Positions 11,727-21,900 of a DNA stretch of 64,000 nt are shown here, piece by piece. The number at the start of each line of letters is the position of its first letter. Position 1 is the stretch's first letter. The notes under the pieces are model-generated. The model had not been told where the DNA came from. It searched no databases and worked only from the letters and a program-made list of their open reading frames with translations. The stretch comes from Costus lasius (Eukaryota; Streptophyta; Magnoliopsida; Zingiberales; Costaceae), in the NCBI GenBank assembly GCA_027563935.2, contig CM050447.1:84367461-84431460 (forward strand), read 5' to 3'. The position numbers were made by a program, and so were the translations under genes.

Positions 11727-13947
11727 TGTTGGTGTATATGCCCTAAATACCAATGTATGGACATGGTCAGGCATTGTATGAATGTACTTTGATAGAACTA
11801 TTACTCTTTATATAGGCATGGTCGTTATTATGCAGACTTCTCTACATGCGTTGATGTATTGAGTTGCATAAATAATGTCCCAGGAGTTTGGATTGGATCC
11901 ATTCTCATAAGCTATCCCCAGACAAGGTACCTTAGCAGATATGGGACAGCTTTGGTACATGTGAGACTGGTGTATGGGCTGGTTTGGTGCGGGGCACAGT
12001 AACGCAGACATACAGGTGCATTGGATGCACTGGAGTGATCCACCGTGAGGATTGACTTGTCTAGTCAACAAGTCAATCTCACATGCAAGAGATTTGCATT
12101 GATCCTTAGACTTGAGGTATTCATGTCTAGATTTGATGATGGGTGTGCTTTAATACAGTCTTACGTCTCTCCGTAATTGGGAGATCAAAACGACTGTCAT
12201 TGGGCATGTCATAAGTCATGTAGAGACATGGATGACCAATAGTAGGATTTGCCCCTTCCTTATTGGAAGCATGATATCCACTCGGGGCGCCCCACCTTAT
12301 TGGTGCATGACAGGAGAGTGTGGCCACACTTGTTGAGTCATGACCAATGCATTGGATAATAAACTTGAGACTAATCCAATGGCAGGATATCAGCTTAGGC
12401 AAAGGGATCTGTAATGCAATAGGAATCCTCGTTGTTTGTTAGGAGTTGTTGCCATAATGACTTAAGTCGTATGATATGGGTAGTAGTGATGTGTTGCTAG
12501 ATACCCCTCACTACTTATGATGTTTACATCATTGCCATCGTCATATGGATCCTACGGGGTCACACGCAATAGACTCTTGACGTTGCTTTAATCAGAAGCC
12601 TTAGGATCAAGTTATTGGATAACTTAGATCAATTTGGAAGATTTCATCAGCGCCAATGGGCCTGATGAGTTGGAAGAAAGTTATTGGAGCCAAACTTCAT
12701 TTTTGGCAGGTTGACCCGAAATTGACCTAGATTGGTCACATTTGGATTAGGGTTGCATTGGATTAGATCCAATGGCTTAATCAACCCACGCCATGAAGTT
12801 TGGGCTAGCTCATTATCCAATGAAGCCCAATAATTAGTTGTCATGAAGTGGAATTGGCTTAAAAGGGTATAATGGGGAGAAATCTCACCCCATTGGCGCC
12901 TAGGGGCATAATGGGGTGAGGGAGGCGCCTTTGCTTCATTGTGGAAGTAAAGGGCGCCTAGCCCTTCTTCCTTGGATGGAATACTTGCTTCTAAGGCAAG
13001 TCTTGGGGCTGATATGGCTTGAGAACTTTTATGGGAAGTTCCTAGGCGCATATGGACATAGGGAAGAGGTATATGGTAATGTCTTGGAGACTTACCTTAC
13101 TTCAAACCCTAGTTTCTCCCAAGACACCACTCTAGCCGAATTCTTCATGCATGTTGCGCCTAGCCACTTAGCCTTTGATGGTAAGAATGCATTTGAGACA
13201 TGTCTTGGGCTGATATAGTGCTTGGACAAATATGGATAGGTTGAATGAGGTTTATGGCAAAGTCTTGGAGACTTTCCTTACCTCAAGACTCCTTCATCCT
13301 AGCCATACACTTGGCATAATCCTAGCCCTTGCCCAAACCGCCTCTAGTCATATTTATAGGACCCATTGTCGCCCTCTCTAGATGATGAACACTTGGAGAC
13401 GTGAACACACATAGAGGGGCGAAAGCAAGGGCAAAGGGTGACAACATCAAAGTGGCGCAACCCTTCTTCCAACAAGTGACCGCAAGTCTTCTCCTTCCTC
13501 TCCTCTTGGCGTGATTTGGAGAAGGACTTAGTGGTGCAAACCCCTTAATCTTCCTCAAGACCGAAACTCATCTTCTCCCTCTTCTCTTGGAGTAAAGAGG
13601 ATAAGGAGTTGGCGGCATCTTCCTTGCACTTGGCGCATGAACCTTGGAGGTGGCGCAAGAAGAGTGAAGGAACCCTAAGGCTCGATTCTCTTCCCGAGGC
13701 TAGCACCGAGCGTGGAAGGGAGCAACGATCAAGGAGTCGATGCGTGGATACTTGTAGAGGGCGAACACTTGGGCGCCTTCAACATGGCTTCGACATCTAG
13801 ACAAGTAAAAGAGGTACATCTCTAACACATCCTTGTGTCTTCTCTCTCGCATGGATCCTTGGGAAAGGAATGTGTTTCGGGTGTAATGCTTCTTCCACTG
13901 CGTCTTGGGACTGCAAAATTTTAAATTACACCCGGGATTCCCTAACA
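11727..13947 (+). repeat. Element F 3' LTR (2221 bp)
   Basis: It runs from TGTTGGTG to CCTAACA. A TATA-like CTTTATATAGG lies about 80 bp in. The 28-nt block shared with the A-E LTRs is at 12485-12512, followed by a TGATGT/ACATCA hairpin. It gives the uninterrupted target sequence of element A (ATAAG at 12211-12215). The next bases, GTAAA at 13948-13952, should be F's target duplication; the partner is out of view. Confidence 0.92.
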
Positions 13948-15197
13948 GTAAAATTATCATACCAAAAATATATTGATGTAAGAAGAGTTATATAGCCATT
14001 GAAATATCAAGAGGATTAAACCCCCATGTCCCAAGAGAAAGTTTAAGCTAGCATGGTGAAAGAATCACAGCAAAACATAATTTTAGGATGATTAGAAATT
14101 GTAAGGGAAGAGTAAAAATTACAACACAGGGCTGTAATCTAAATTACAACCCGTAATTGATTCGAAATCGCGATAAACAGTGCCGCGATCACATTTTTGA
14201 TGATATCTCCCTCGAATTGGCTTCATTTTACTATGAAACTTCTGTGGCATGTTCTTCTTCCTCAGGCGAAGCTTCCTTTCAAAAATCATGGCCAGAGATG
14301 GTCGAAGCAGCGAATGGCGATGAACCCTAACGCGGCGGCGATTCTCACCAATTCTCCCTGAATCGTGAATGAAAATTGTTCCTTTTGCTTCGCAAATCTC
14401 CGCTTGTTTATCCTGAGTCTTCCCCTTTTTTGGATCTTCAATTGGTACCCTAAATCTCGAGAAATCATGTTTTTAAGTTTGCGGTGGAAAACTCAGAAAT
14501 ATGGGTGCAAAATTACGGCACCATAAAATAAATACGGCATTGCCGTAATTTCTTCTATGAATTCTGGGCAATAATTATGGTACCGTGGAAATCATTACGA
14601 CAGTGCCATATTTTTGCCTAAGTCCTCTAGTCGAAATTGTGTGAAATTACGGTACCGTGGAAATTTGTCTCAAAATTACAGTAGTGTCGTATTTCTCTCG
14701 GATGACTCTCAAAGTTTCTGTGTGAAATCGTCGGAAATTCTGGTACCGTGGAAATATTTACGGTAGTTCTGTATTTTTGCTGAAACCTCTGGTTGGGTTT
14801 ACTGAAATTACGGTACCATGGAAATTTGTCCCAAAATTATGGTAGTGCCGTATTTTTGCTAGTGAGCTTGTTTTAACTTGAAATTTGATATGTAAACTCC
14901 CCTTGACGGTTAGAACTCGTTCATGCGTTTAAGTGCTTGAAAACTGGTGATAATGATACATTTTGCCCTAAAATTGATCAAAAACAAAGAATGGTATAGA
15001 TTCTGAAGTATTTGGCAAATAATGTGTAAAAATAAAGCAAAAGAGCAAGATTATGACTCAAAAGACTAGTAAATATTTGACGATTAGAACTCATTCCCCA
15101 ATCCACCCCATCCGCAGCACGGATCAATGCCAAACTCCGGCCACGGCATATCCTCGTCGCTGCGAACGCACAGTGTTTAGTTAGCTTACAAGTGGTG
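13948..15197 (+). repeat. Left part of LTR G, interrupted by element C
   Basis: This is non-coding sequence between F and C. It is continuous with 42670-43006 once C and one TGGTG duplication are removed, and the joined sequence ends next to a PBS-like site. It is therefore most simply the LTR of a further retrotransposon. It carries imperfect repeats with GGTACCGTGGAAAT (14510-14865). Its start is not visible because F lies at its left. Confidence 0.6.
14510..14865. repeat. Degenerate tandem repeats with GGTACCGT palindromes
   Basis: About four imperfect units of roughly 75-100 bp each contain GGTACC(G/A)TGGAAAT followed about 20 bp later by ACGGTAGTGCCGTATTTTTG-like sequence. They lie inside LTR G and may be promoter or enhancer repeats. 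Confidence 0.7.
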
Positions 15198-15400
15198 TGT
15201 TGGGGTATGCCCTTAGGCTAATGTTTGAGGCCTTGGGATTGTAACAGTATCATGTAATAAACTCTTCTGTTTATAAAGGCATGATTGTTATTCAGTTTGT
15301 TACCTTGTCTGCTGTAATAAGTGTACTTCTGAATAATGTCTCAAAGCTGTTCAGCTAGGCTGACAAGCTTTATGTCCTTAGTCGAGATATCTTGGTGAAC
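15198..15400 (+). repeat. Element C 5' LTR, left part
   Basis: The first 203 bp of C's 5' LTR, from TGTTGGGG, ending at B's target duplication TGAAC. I saw no difference from 40949-41151. Confidence 0.95.
15396..15400. other. Target-site duplication of element B (left)
   Basis: TGAAC, repeated at 24525-24529 directly after B's 3' LTR. Confidence 0.95.
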
Positions 15401-17086
15401 TGTTGGGGTATGCCCTTAAGGCTAATGTTTGAGGCCTATGGGAATGTATCTGTATCATGTAATAAACTGTTATGTTTATAAAGGCATGGTTATTATTCAG
15501 TTGTCTACATTGTCTGCTGCAATATATGTTCTTCTGAATAATGTCTCAAAGCTGTTCAGCTGGGCTGACATGCAATATGTCCTTAGTCGAGATATCTTGG
15601 TGAACATGAGACAGCCTTGATATGATTGAGACTAATATGTGTTCTAATCTTATAGGATGCTTCGAGCATGGAATAAGATGTAGACTCATGGGTACATTGG
15701 ATGTACTGGACAGACCCTACTAGGTTATTCAATTGTTTGTCACAATGTGAATAATCCTTGAGTGCAACAAGTGGCACATTTCCTTTGACTTGAGATCACT
15801 TGTGTTTTCTAAATGATGATTGTCATTGTTTTGAGGTAGTTCAATATCATTTGAAACATAATGATTATAGACTATCTTGGATGATGAGCTTGAGTCAGGT
15901 TAGGGCACTAGTGATAGACATAGGATTGCCGTCTCCTTGTTTAAGGAGTGTGATGTTCTAAAGGGGCCCCCTGGATGAGATGATTGAGAAAAGAGTATGG
16001 CCATACCCAGGTGACAGTGTTCATCTGTTCTAATCATGCTCGTCATATTGGAGTTACAAGCTTGACACGCTTGTCCAATAAGAACATCCAGTGGCAAAGG
16101 ACATATGTATGCCTAGTGAAGTTGATTCACACTTGTGCTATTTTTGGGTGTAGTCTTGGAAGACTCTTTTCTTTATATCGGGAGACAGTGATGTGTTGCT
16201 AGATACCCCTCACTGATCGTGATGACGTGAGTTATCGTTACCGACATTTAAAGGAAACCCTTAGGGTCGCACAATTTGATGATATGGCTTACTTAAGTCA
16301 GATCGTGTGGACTGAATTGTTTGGGTTCAGTTTAAAGGGATTTAATCTCTGATTGTAAGTGAGATCTGGTCTGATCATGTTTGATTGATTAGGGCTTGAG
16401 ATCGGTAAGCTTCGATCGAGAGAATGGATGCTAGATCGGTTAGATCAGGAGCATTAAGAGATCAACGGTCAGATCAAAAGCCTTATGGTTTAATTATGAT
16501 TTGGGCTAGTTGCTTGGCTTGATTGGTTCTTAAATTGAACCAAAATGAACCGGCTCACTAAATGAGCGCATGGTTCAAGGGGAGAGGAGTTGACGACATG
16601 TTCACTTGGTGTGAACGTTGGGGCGATGAGTGGTTACTATTTTTAGTAACCATTATCTCCACTTGGAGAGTTCTCTCGTCCAAATAGAGTATGCTCTATT
16701 TTCGCCTCTACGTTTTTTCCCTCTCGCCCATATTCCTCTCGACACCTTGTGTGAGTGCGGCGATGCTTGAAGGATAGAGGAGGATTCGGCCAAGAGAGAT
16801 CGAGATCTCATCATTCCCTTTCACTCGACAAGGACCTCTTGGAACCTTGCTAGCACAAGGAGCACCAAGGGAGATAGCGTCATCATCCTGTGTGTGACGA
16901 CAAGGAGAAGATCTCATTTGATCTTTGCTTCCAAGGCGCCATCTTGAAATGGCCATGGTATGAATTCTTTTTATATTTTAAAGTTGATCATAATACATGC
17001 TATGCGATCTTAGAAACCCTCTTCCGCTGTTTTAAATCCCTTACTTGCGCCTATTAGGGTTTCCTTCCCTCTTTAGGGGACTTTCA
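15401..17086 (+). repeat. Element B 5' LTR
   Basis: TGTTGGGG...CTTTCA. Putative TATA-like sites are TTTATAAAGG about 75 bp in and TTTATATCGG near 16170-16180. The 28-nt shared block is at 16187-16214. A GGTTACTA/TAGTAACC hairpin is at 16632-16651. No start site can be fixed from sequence alone. Confidence 0.95.
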
Positions 17087-17088
17087 AT

Positions 17089-17100
17089 TGGTATCAGAGC
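17089..17100 (+). other. Element B primer-binding site
   Basis: TGGTATCAGAGC begins two bases after the LTR end and is of initiator tRNA-Met type. Confidence 0.95.
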
Positions 17101-17845
17101 CAGTTTATCATGCATGTTTTTATGATTGCTTAATGTTTGATCCATATTTGCGCATATGCCTAGATCTTATTGACATGCGAAAGTTTCATGATATTATGTA
17201 TCATCTTGCGAAAATACATCCATATGTATGTTTCTATATCTTGCGCATGTTTGATGTCTTGGCGCATTTACAATGTTGTTGGTTTTCTTAAAAACTTAAA
17301 CACATGCGCGACTCACTATAGATCTAAGGCCTTACTGTAAACCCTTAGACGGGTTACTAGGGTTGAAGTCATCCCCTAGGTTAGATCCAACAGTCTGATC
17401 AGACCATCTGACAGCCTGAATGGGTCGACCAGTTAGCACCTTGGCGCAAGCCTATGGTGGCTATAGGTCGACTGCAGACAGGTGTGTAGCGATGTCTGAT
17501 TGAGACAACTTATGAACACACATGAGTTAGGCCCGGGGTCACACCCGCTTGCCAGACCTCATTGTGGTTGTTCAGCCCTGGCGCATGCATGGTTGACCTT
17601 ATGGTCGACACAAGTCACTTAGGACTTGGTGCATGCAAGGGCAGTGGATCTGACTAGGTTGGATGAGTGGATCCCTAGTAATGGACCGTTGTAAGGTAGT
17701 AACGGCGAATAAGGAAATTAAAATTGATCCCATGGGGTTTTTCGAAAAATTTAATTTTTATGGATCACATGATTGCTGATTGGATGCAAATGTTTGTCTA
17801 TTTAGTCTTATGTGGGCTGCTCATATTAATTGTGTGCTGTGCTGG

Positions 17846-17943
17846 GGCCTGCGTGCCTGGGATTTAAAAATTGTAAATTAATTATTGTGATCTGCGCATC
17901 ACATCGCTTTAATTTATAAAATTGTAATTGACCTGCGTGTCAA
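17846..17943 (+). other. Element B CUGCGN-loop hairpin triplet
   Basis: Stems are GGC/GCC (17846-17857), GTGAT/ATCAC (17887-17902) and TTGAC/GTCAA (17928-17943). Loops are CTGCGT, CTGCGC and CTGCGT. The stems differ from each other while CTGCG is constant. Confidence 0.65.
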
Positions 17944-18394
17944 TCTTGTCTAGATAGTTAAATTTGTAATTTAATTAGACAAGAGCACAGAGCACACTTG
18001 GCAGAGGCGCATGCAGCAGTGGCTTGACCAGGTGGGAGGTCCAGGGTTCGACTCTGGGACCAGGCGCATTTTCCCTGGTGGGCGCACCTGTGCTGTAATT
18101 GGCGCTTGGGCCCTGGTTTGGGCCAGATGAGCAGCAAAAGACCCATGAAGAGCAAGTGAAGACTTAAGTTAGGTTAAGGTCTCACTAGGGCTATGGGCTT
18201 TTACCACATAAGATTCATGCTTTCTTTTATTTATTGTTTAAATATTAGAATTGCATGATTAAGTTTATCTTCTGCTATCACCATAGGAATTGCATGATAG
18301 TGAAGAAGATAAAAGACCGTGAAAATCCAACGCTTAATATCAAGCTCGTAAGCCTTCTGACGCGAAACCTCACTGTTCTGATTATCGTTGGAGC

Positions 18395-18741
18395 CGTGTT
18401 GTACCCACTCAGTGGGCACGTCCATCTATCTTCAGACGGTGTGGGACTACACCTGTGTGTTACAGAGTGGGGATTTATCCCTTCTCGTTGCTCAGCATAG
18501 CACATGGTGGTCCAGGGAGTAGGTCGGGTCAGCTTGACCGTGTAGGCTACATATGTGGCGCATATGGTAGCACATGGAGGCAGCCATCTGTGGGGTCAGA
18601 GACTGTGTTGTACCAACTCAGTTGGCACAGTCTGCTGGATTGCCCAGATGAAGGGGAATCGCACGGGTTGGCGATCGGCAGGGAATGCCTACCGGAGATT
18701 AGTGCTTGTACTCTCTGTGCATCTTATCTCGCCTGAGCGGG
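18395..18741 (+). other. Element B three-hairpin leader module
   Basis: Hairpin 1: CGTG/CACG (18395-18398, 18417-18420) around CCCAC/GTGGG. Hairpin 2: AGACTGTG/CACAGTCT (18600-18633) around CCAAC/GTTGG. Hairpin 3: CTCGC/GCGGG (18728-18741). Loops of hairpins 1 and 2 carry CTCAG; hairpin 3 carries its reverse complement, CTGAG. Confidence 0.6.
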
Positions 18742-18935
18742 ACGCGGAGACCAAGTATGAAATCCGGATCCCATCTCACTAAAAGAGTACTACTCTTTCG
18801 GGCTGTTTTGCTGGATTTTTCAGCCAGATAAAATAGTGAGAAAAAGAATCTTTCTTAAGTCCTGATTGATTCTAATACATTGATACTGACCTTGCTGTTC
18901 TTGCATTGTTGTAGATACCTGCAGCAACGAACACC

Positions 18936-21900
18936 ATGAACTTCAATGTGCGATCCCTACTGGAAAGGGAGAAGTTTGCTGGGCCGAACTTCTCTGACTG
19001 GTTTGGACACCTTAAGATCGTTCTTAAGGCAGAGAGGAAACTGTATGTCCTCGAGACGGCGATACCGCCGCAGCCCGCTCCGAACGCCGCAAGGGCGGTT
19101 CGGGAAGCCTATGAAAAGCACGTCAATGATAGCATTGATGTCGCTTGCCTGATGCTAGCGTCTATGACGCCACCGCTGCAGCGTCAGCATGAGGATATGT
19201 CGGCTATAGAGATTATAGCGAACCTCAAGATGCTGTATGCTGCACAGGCGAGGACAGAGCGCTACAATTTGACGAAGCTCTTCTTTCAGAGCAAACTGGC
19301 TGAAGGGAGCCCAGTGGGAGCTCACGTGCTCAAGATGATTGGGCACAAGGAAGCTCTGGAGAAACTGGGGCACACCATCAACCAGGAGCTTGCTGTGGAT
19401 ATTATTCTACAGTCTCTTCCGCCTTCATTCGACGCGTTCATTATTAACTTTAATATGAACAAAATCGATTGTACTCCGGCAGAGCTGCTGAATATGCTCC
19501 TCACCACTGAGGAGACTCTGAAGGGTAAGCCTTCAACCTCTGTCTTGATGGTTCCTTCCAGGAACAAGAAGAAGGGGAAGAAGGGCAAGGCCCCTGTCAA
19601 GAGCTACAGCAAGGCTCTGAAGCAGAAGGTTAAGCGGTCCAAGGAATACAGGTGTTTCCACTGTGGCCAGCTGGGTCACTGGAAAAAGGACTGTAAAGCG
19701 CTCCAAGGAGATAAGAGGGGAAGCTTCGCTTCTGGCTCAGGTATATTCGTGACTGAGGTCATGTTCTCTTCTTCTATATCATGGGTGTTGGACACTGCAT
19801 GTGGAGTTCACATTTGTTCAAATGTACAGGAACTCAAGAGAAGAAGACAGGTAGGACAGCATGAGGTGGACCTACGCGTTGGAAACGGGGCACGGGTTGC
19901 TGCTGTTGCTGTAGGAGACTATTTCATTTCTTTACCATCTGGACTTGTATTGGAACTAAACAATTGTTATTTTGTTCCCAGTATTACTAAAAATATTATC
20001 TCCATTCCTGCTCTTGTCAGGAAGGGATTTTCCTTTGAATGCAATATTTCAAAGTGTATTTTGTCTTTTGATAATATTGTTTATGCAACTGGTTCAATTA
20101 ACAATGGGTTATACATGTTGGACATGGAATGTTCTATACAGCAAATTGATATTAAGAAAGCCAAGTATGCTGATGACAGCACCTTGCTATGGCATAGTCG
20201 TTTAGGCCATATTAACGAGAAACGCATTAAGCGGTTGCATGATCATGGACTGCTGGGATCATTCTCCTACAAGGAGATTGATACATGCAAGGCTTGTTTA
20301 ATGGGTAAAATGACGAAGTCACCTTTTCTTCACAAAGGTCAAAGGGCTTCAGGTTTACTTGACCTTATACACAGTGATGTGTGTGGGCCATTTAGTAAAC
20401 ATGCCAGAGGTGGCTATCAGTACTTCATTACCTTTACTGATGATTTCAGTAGGTATGGGTATGTCTTTTTAATGAGACATAAAAGTGAATCTTTTGACAA
20501 GTTCAAAGAGTTCAAAAATGAAGTACAGAATCAGCTATGCCGAAATATCAAGGCACTTCGCTCAGATCGAGGTGGTGAATACCTAAGTCATGCGTTTACT
20601 GACTATCTGAAGGAGTGTGGGATCATCTCACAGCTCACTCCGCCAGGAACACCGCAATGGAATGGTGTGTCCGAGAGGAGAAATAGAACGTTACTTGATA
20701 TGGTTCGTTCTATGATGAGTCAGGCTACTCTTCCATACTCCTTTTGGGGTTTTGCGCTGGAAACAGCTGCAAAGGTACTAAACCGAGTGCCATCCAAGGC
20801 AGTTTCAAAGACGCCATATGAGTTATGGTATGGGAAACAGCCAAGCTTGACATTTATCAGGATCTGGGGCTGCGAGGCTTATGTCAAAAAGCTCGCCTCT
20901 GGGAAACTAGAGAGCAGATCTGACAAATGTATCTTTGTCGGTTACCCTAAGGAAACTAAGGGTTATTATTTCTACGATCCCAAAGAGAACAAGGTTTTTG
21001 TTGCTCGGACGGCCATATTTCTTGAGAAGGAGTTTCTTCTGCAAGAGGCCAGTGGGAGAGAAATAAAGCTGGATGAGAATCCAGAGGAAGGACAAAGTAG
21101 TCAAGCACAGTTGGATGAGCCTGAGCCGGTAGAACAGGTTATTGAACAACCTGAGGCTCAGATATCACGGGAACCGCGAAGATCGGGAAGGATCCGTCGA
21201 CAACCTGAGCGTTATGACGGAGTCTACATCATTGATAATGATGAACCCCTCACTTATGCGGATGCGGTCAGTGGACCGGAGTCAGCGAGATGGCTTGAAG
21301 CTATGCGCGCCGAGATGGACTCCATGTCAGATAACCAAGTTTGGGATTTGGTTGATCCGCCTCCGGGAGTTATCCCTATAGGCTGTAAATGGATCTTCAA
21401 GAAGAAGATTGACATGGATGGTAACGTAGTTACCTATAAAGGCAGGCTAGTTGCGAAAGGTTTCAAACAAATCTACGGGATAGATTATGATGAAACTTTC
21501 TCACCTATAGCCATGTTTAAGTCTATTCGGATTCTTTTCGCGATAGCTGCATATTATGATTATGAGATCTGGCAGATGGATGTGAAAACAGCTTTCCTGA
21601 ATGGAAATCTGGATGAGGATGTGTACATGACACAACCAGAAGGTTTCACTAATCCAGCAGATCGTCATAAGATATGCAAGTTAAAGAAGTCCATTTATGG
21701 ACTTAAGCAAGCATCAAGAAGCTGGAATATTCGTTTTGATGAATCAGTTACTGAGTTTGGTTTCATCAAGAACGAGGATGACCCGTGTGTATATAAGAGG
21801 TTTAGTGGGAGCGTGATTACTTTTCTAGTCCTCTACGTCGATGACATCTTAATCATTGGAAATGACATTCCTGAAATGTATGCTGTGAAGGCATGGCTGA

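Larger units (their letters stand above)
5209..13947 (+). mobile_element. Element F: coding-decayed Ty1/copia retrotransposon
   Basis: Visible parts are a partial 5' LTR (5209-6947), PBS, leader (6961-8476), gag-pol remnants (8477-11715), polypurine tract and a complete 3' LTR (11727-13947). The rest of the 5' LTR lies left of element A, outside the window. The LTR start TGTTGGTGTATATGCCC and the pol remnants place it near the A-E family but as a distinct family. By-eye comparison of the LTRs finds about 30 differences in about 1737 bp, whereas the coding region is riddled with stops, shifts and gaps. F was therefore probably defective before its last transposition. Confidence 0.9.
17101..18935 (+). 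other. Element B untranslated leader
   Basis: About 1.8 kb of non-coding sequence. CUGCGN-loop hairpins lie at 17846-17943 and the three-hairpin module at 18395-18741. A pyrimidine-rich tract with TTGTTGTAG ends about 20 bp before the gag ATG and resembles a 3' splice acceptor. A 75-codon ORF (18555-18782) recurs in A, C and D, but it overlaps the hairpins and is probably incidental. Confidence 0.8.

Noticed and set aside
18555..18782. A 75-codon leader ORF (starts MAHMVAHGG) present in A, B, C and D, as a possible regulatory peptide
   Set aside because: It overlaps hairpins 2 and 3, so nucleotide constraint and the youth of the copies explain its presence. E lacks its start, and F and I have no counterpart.
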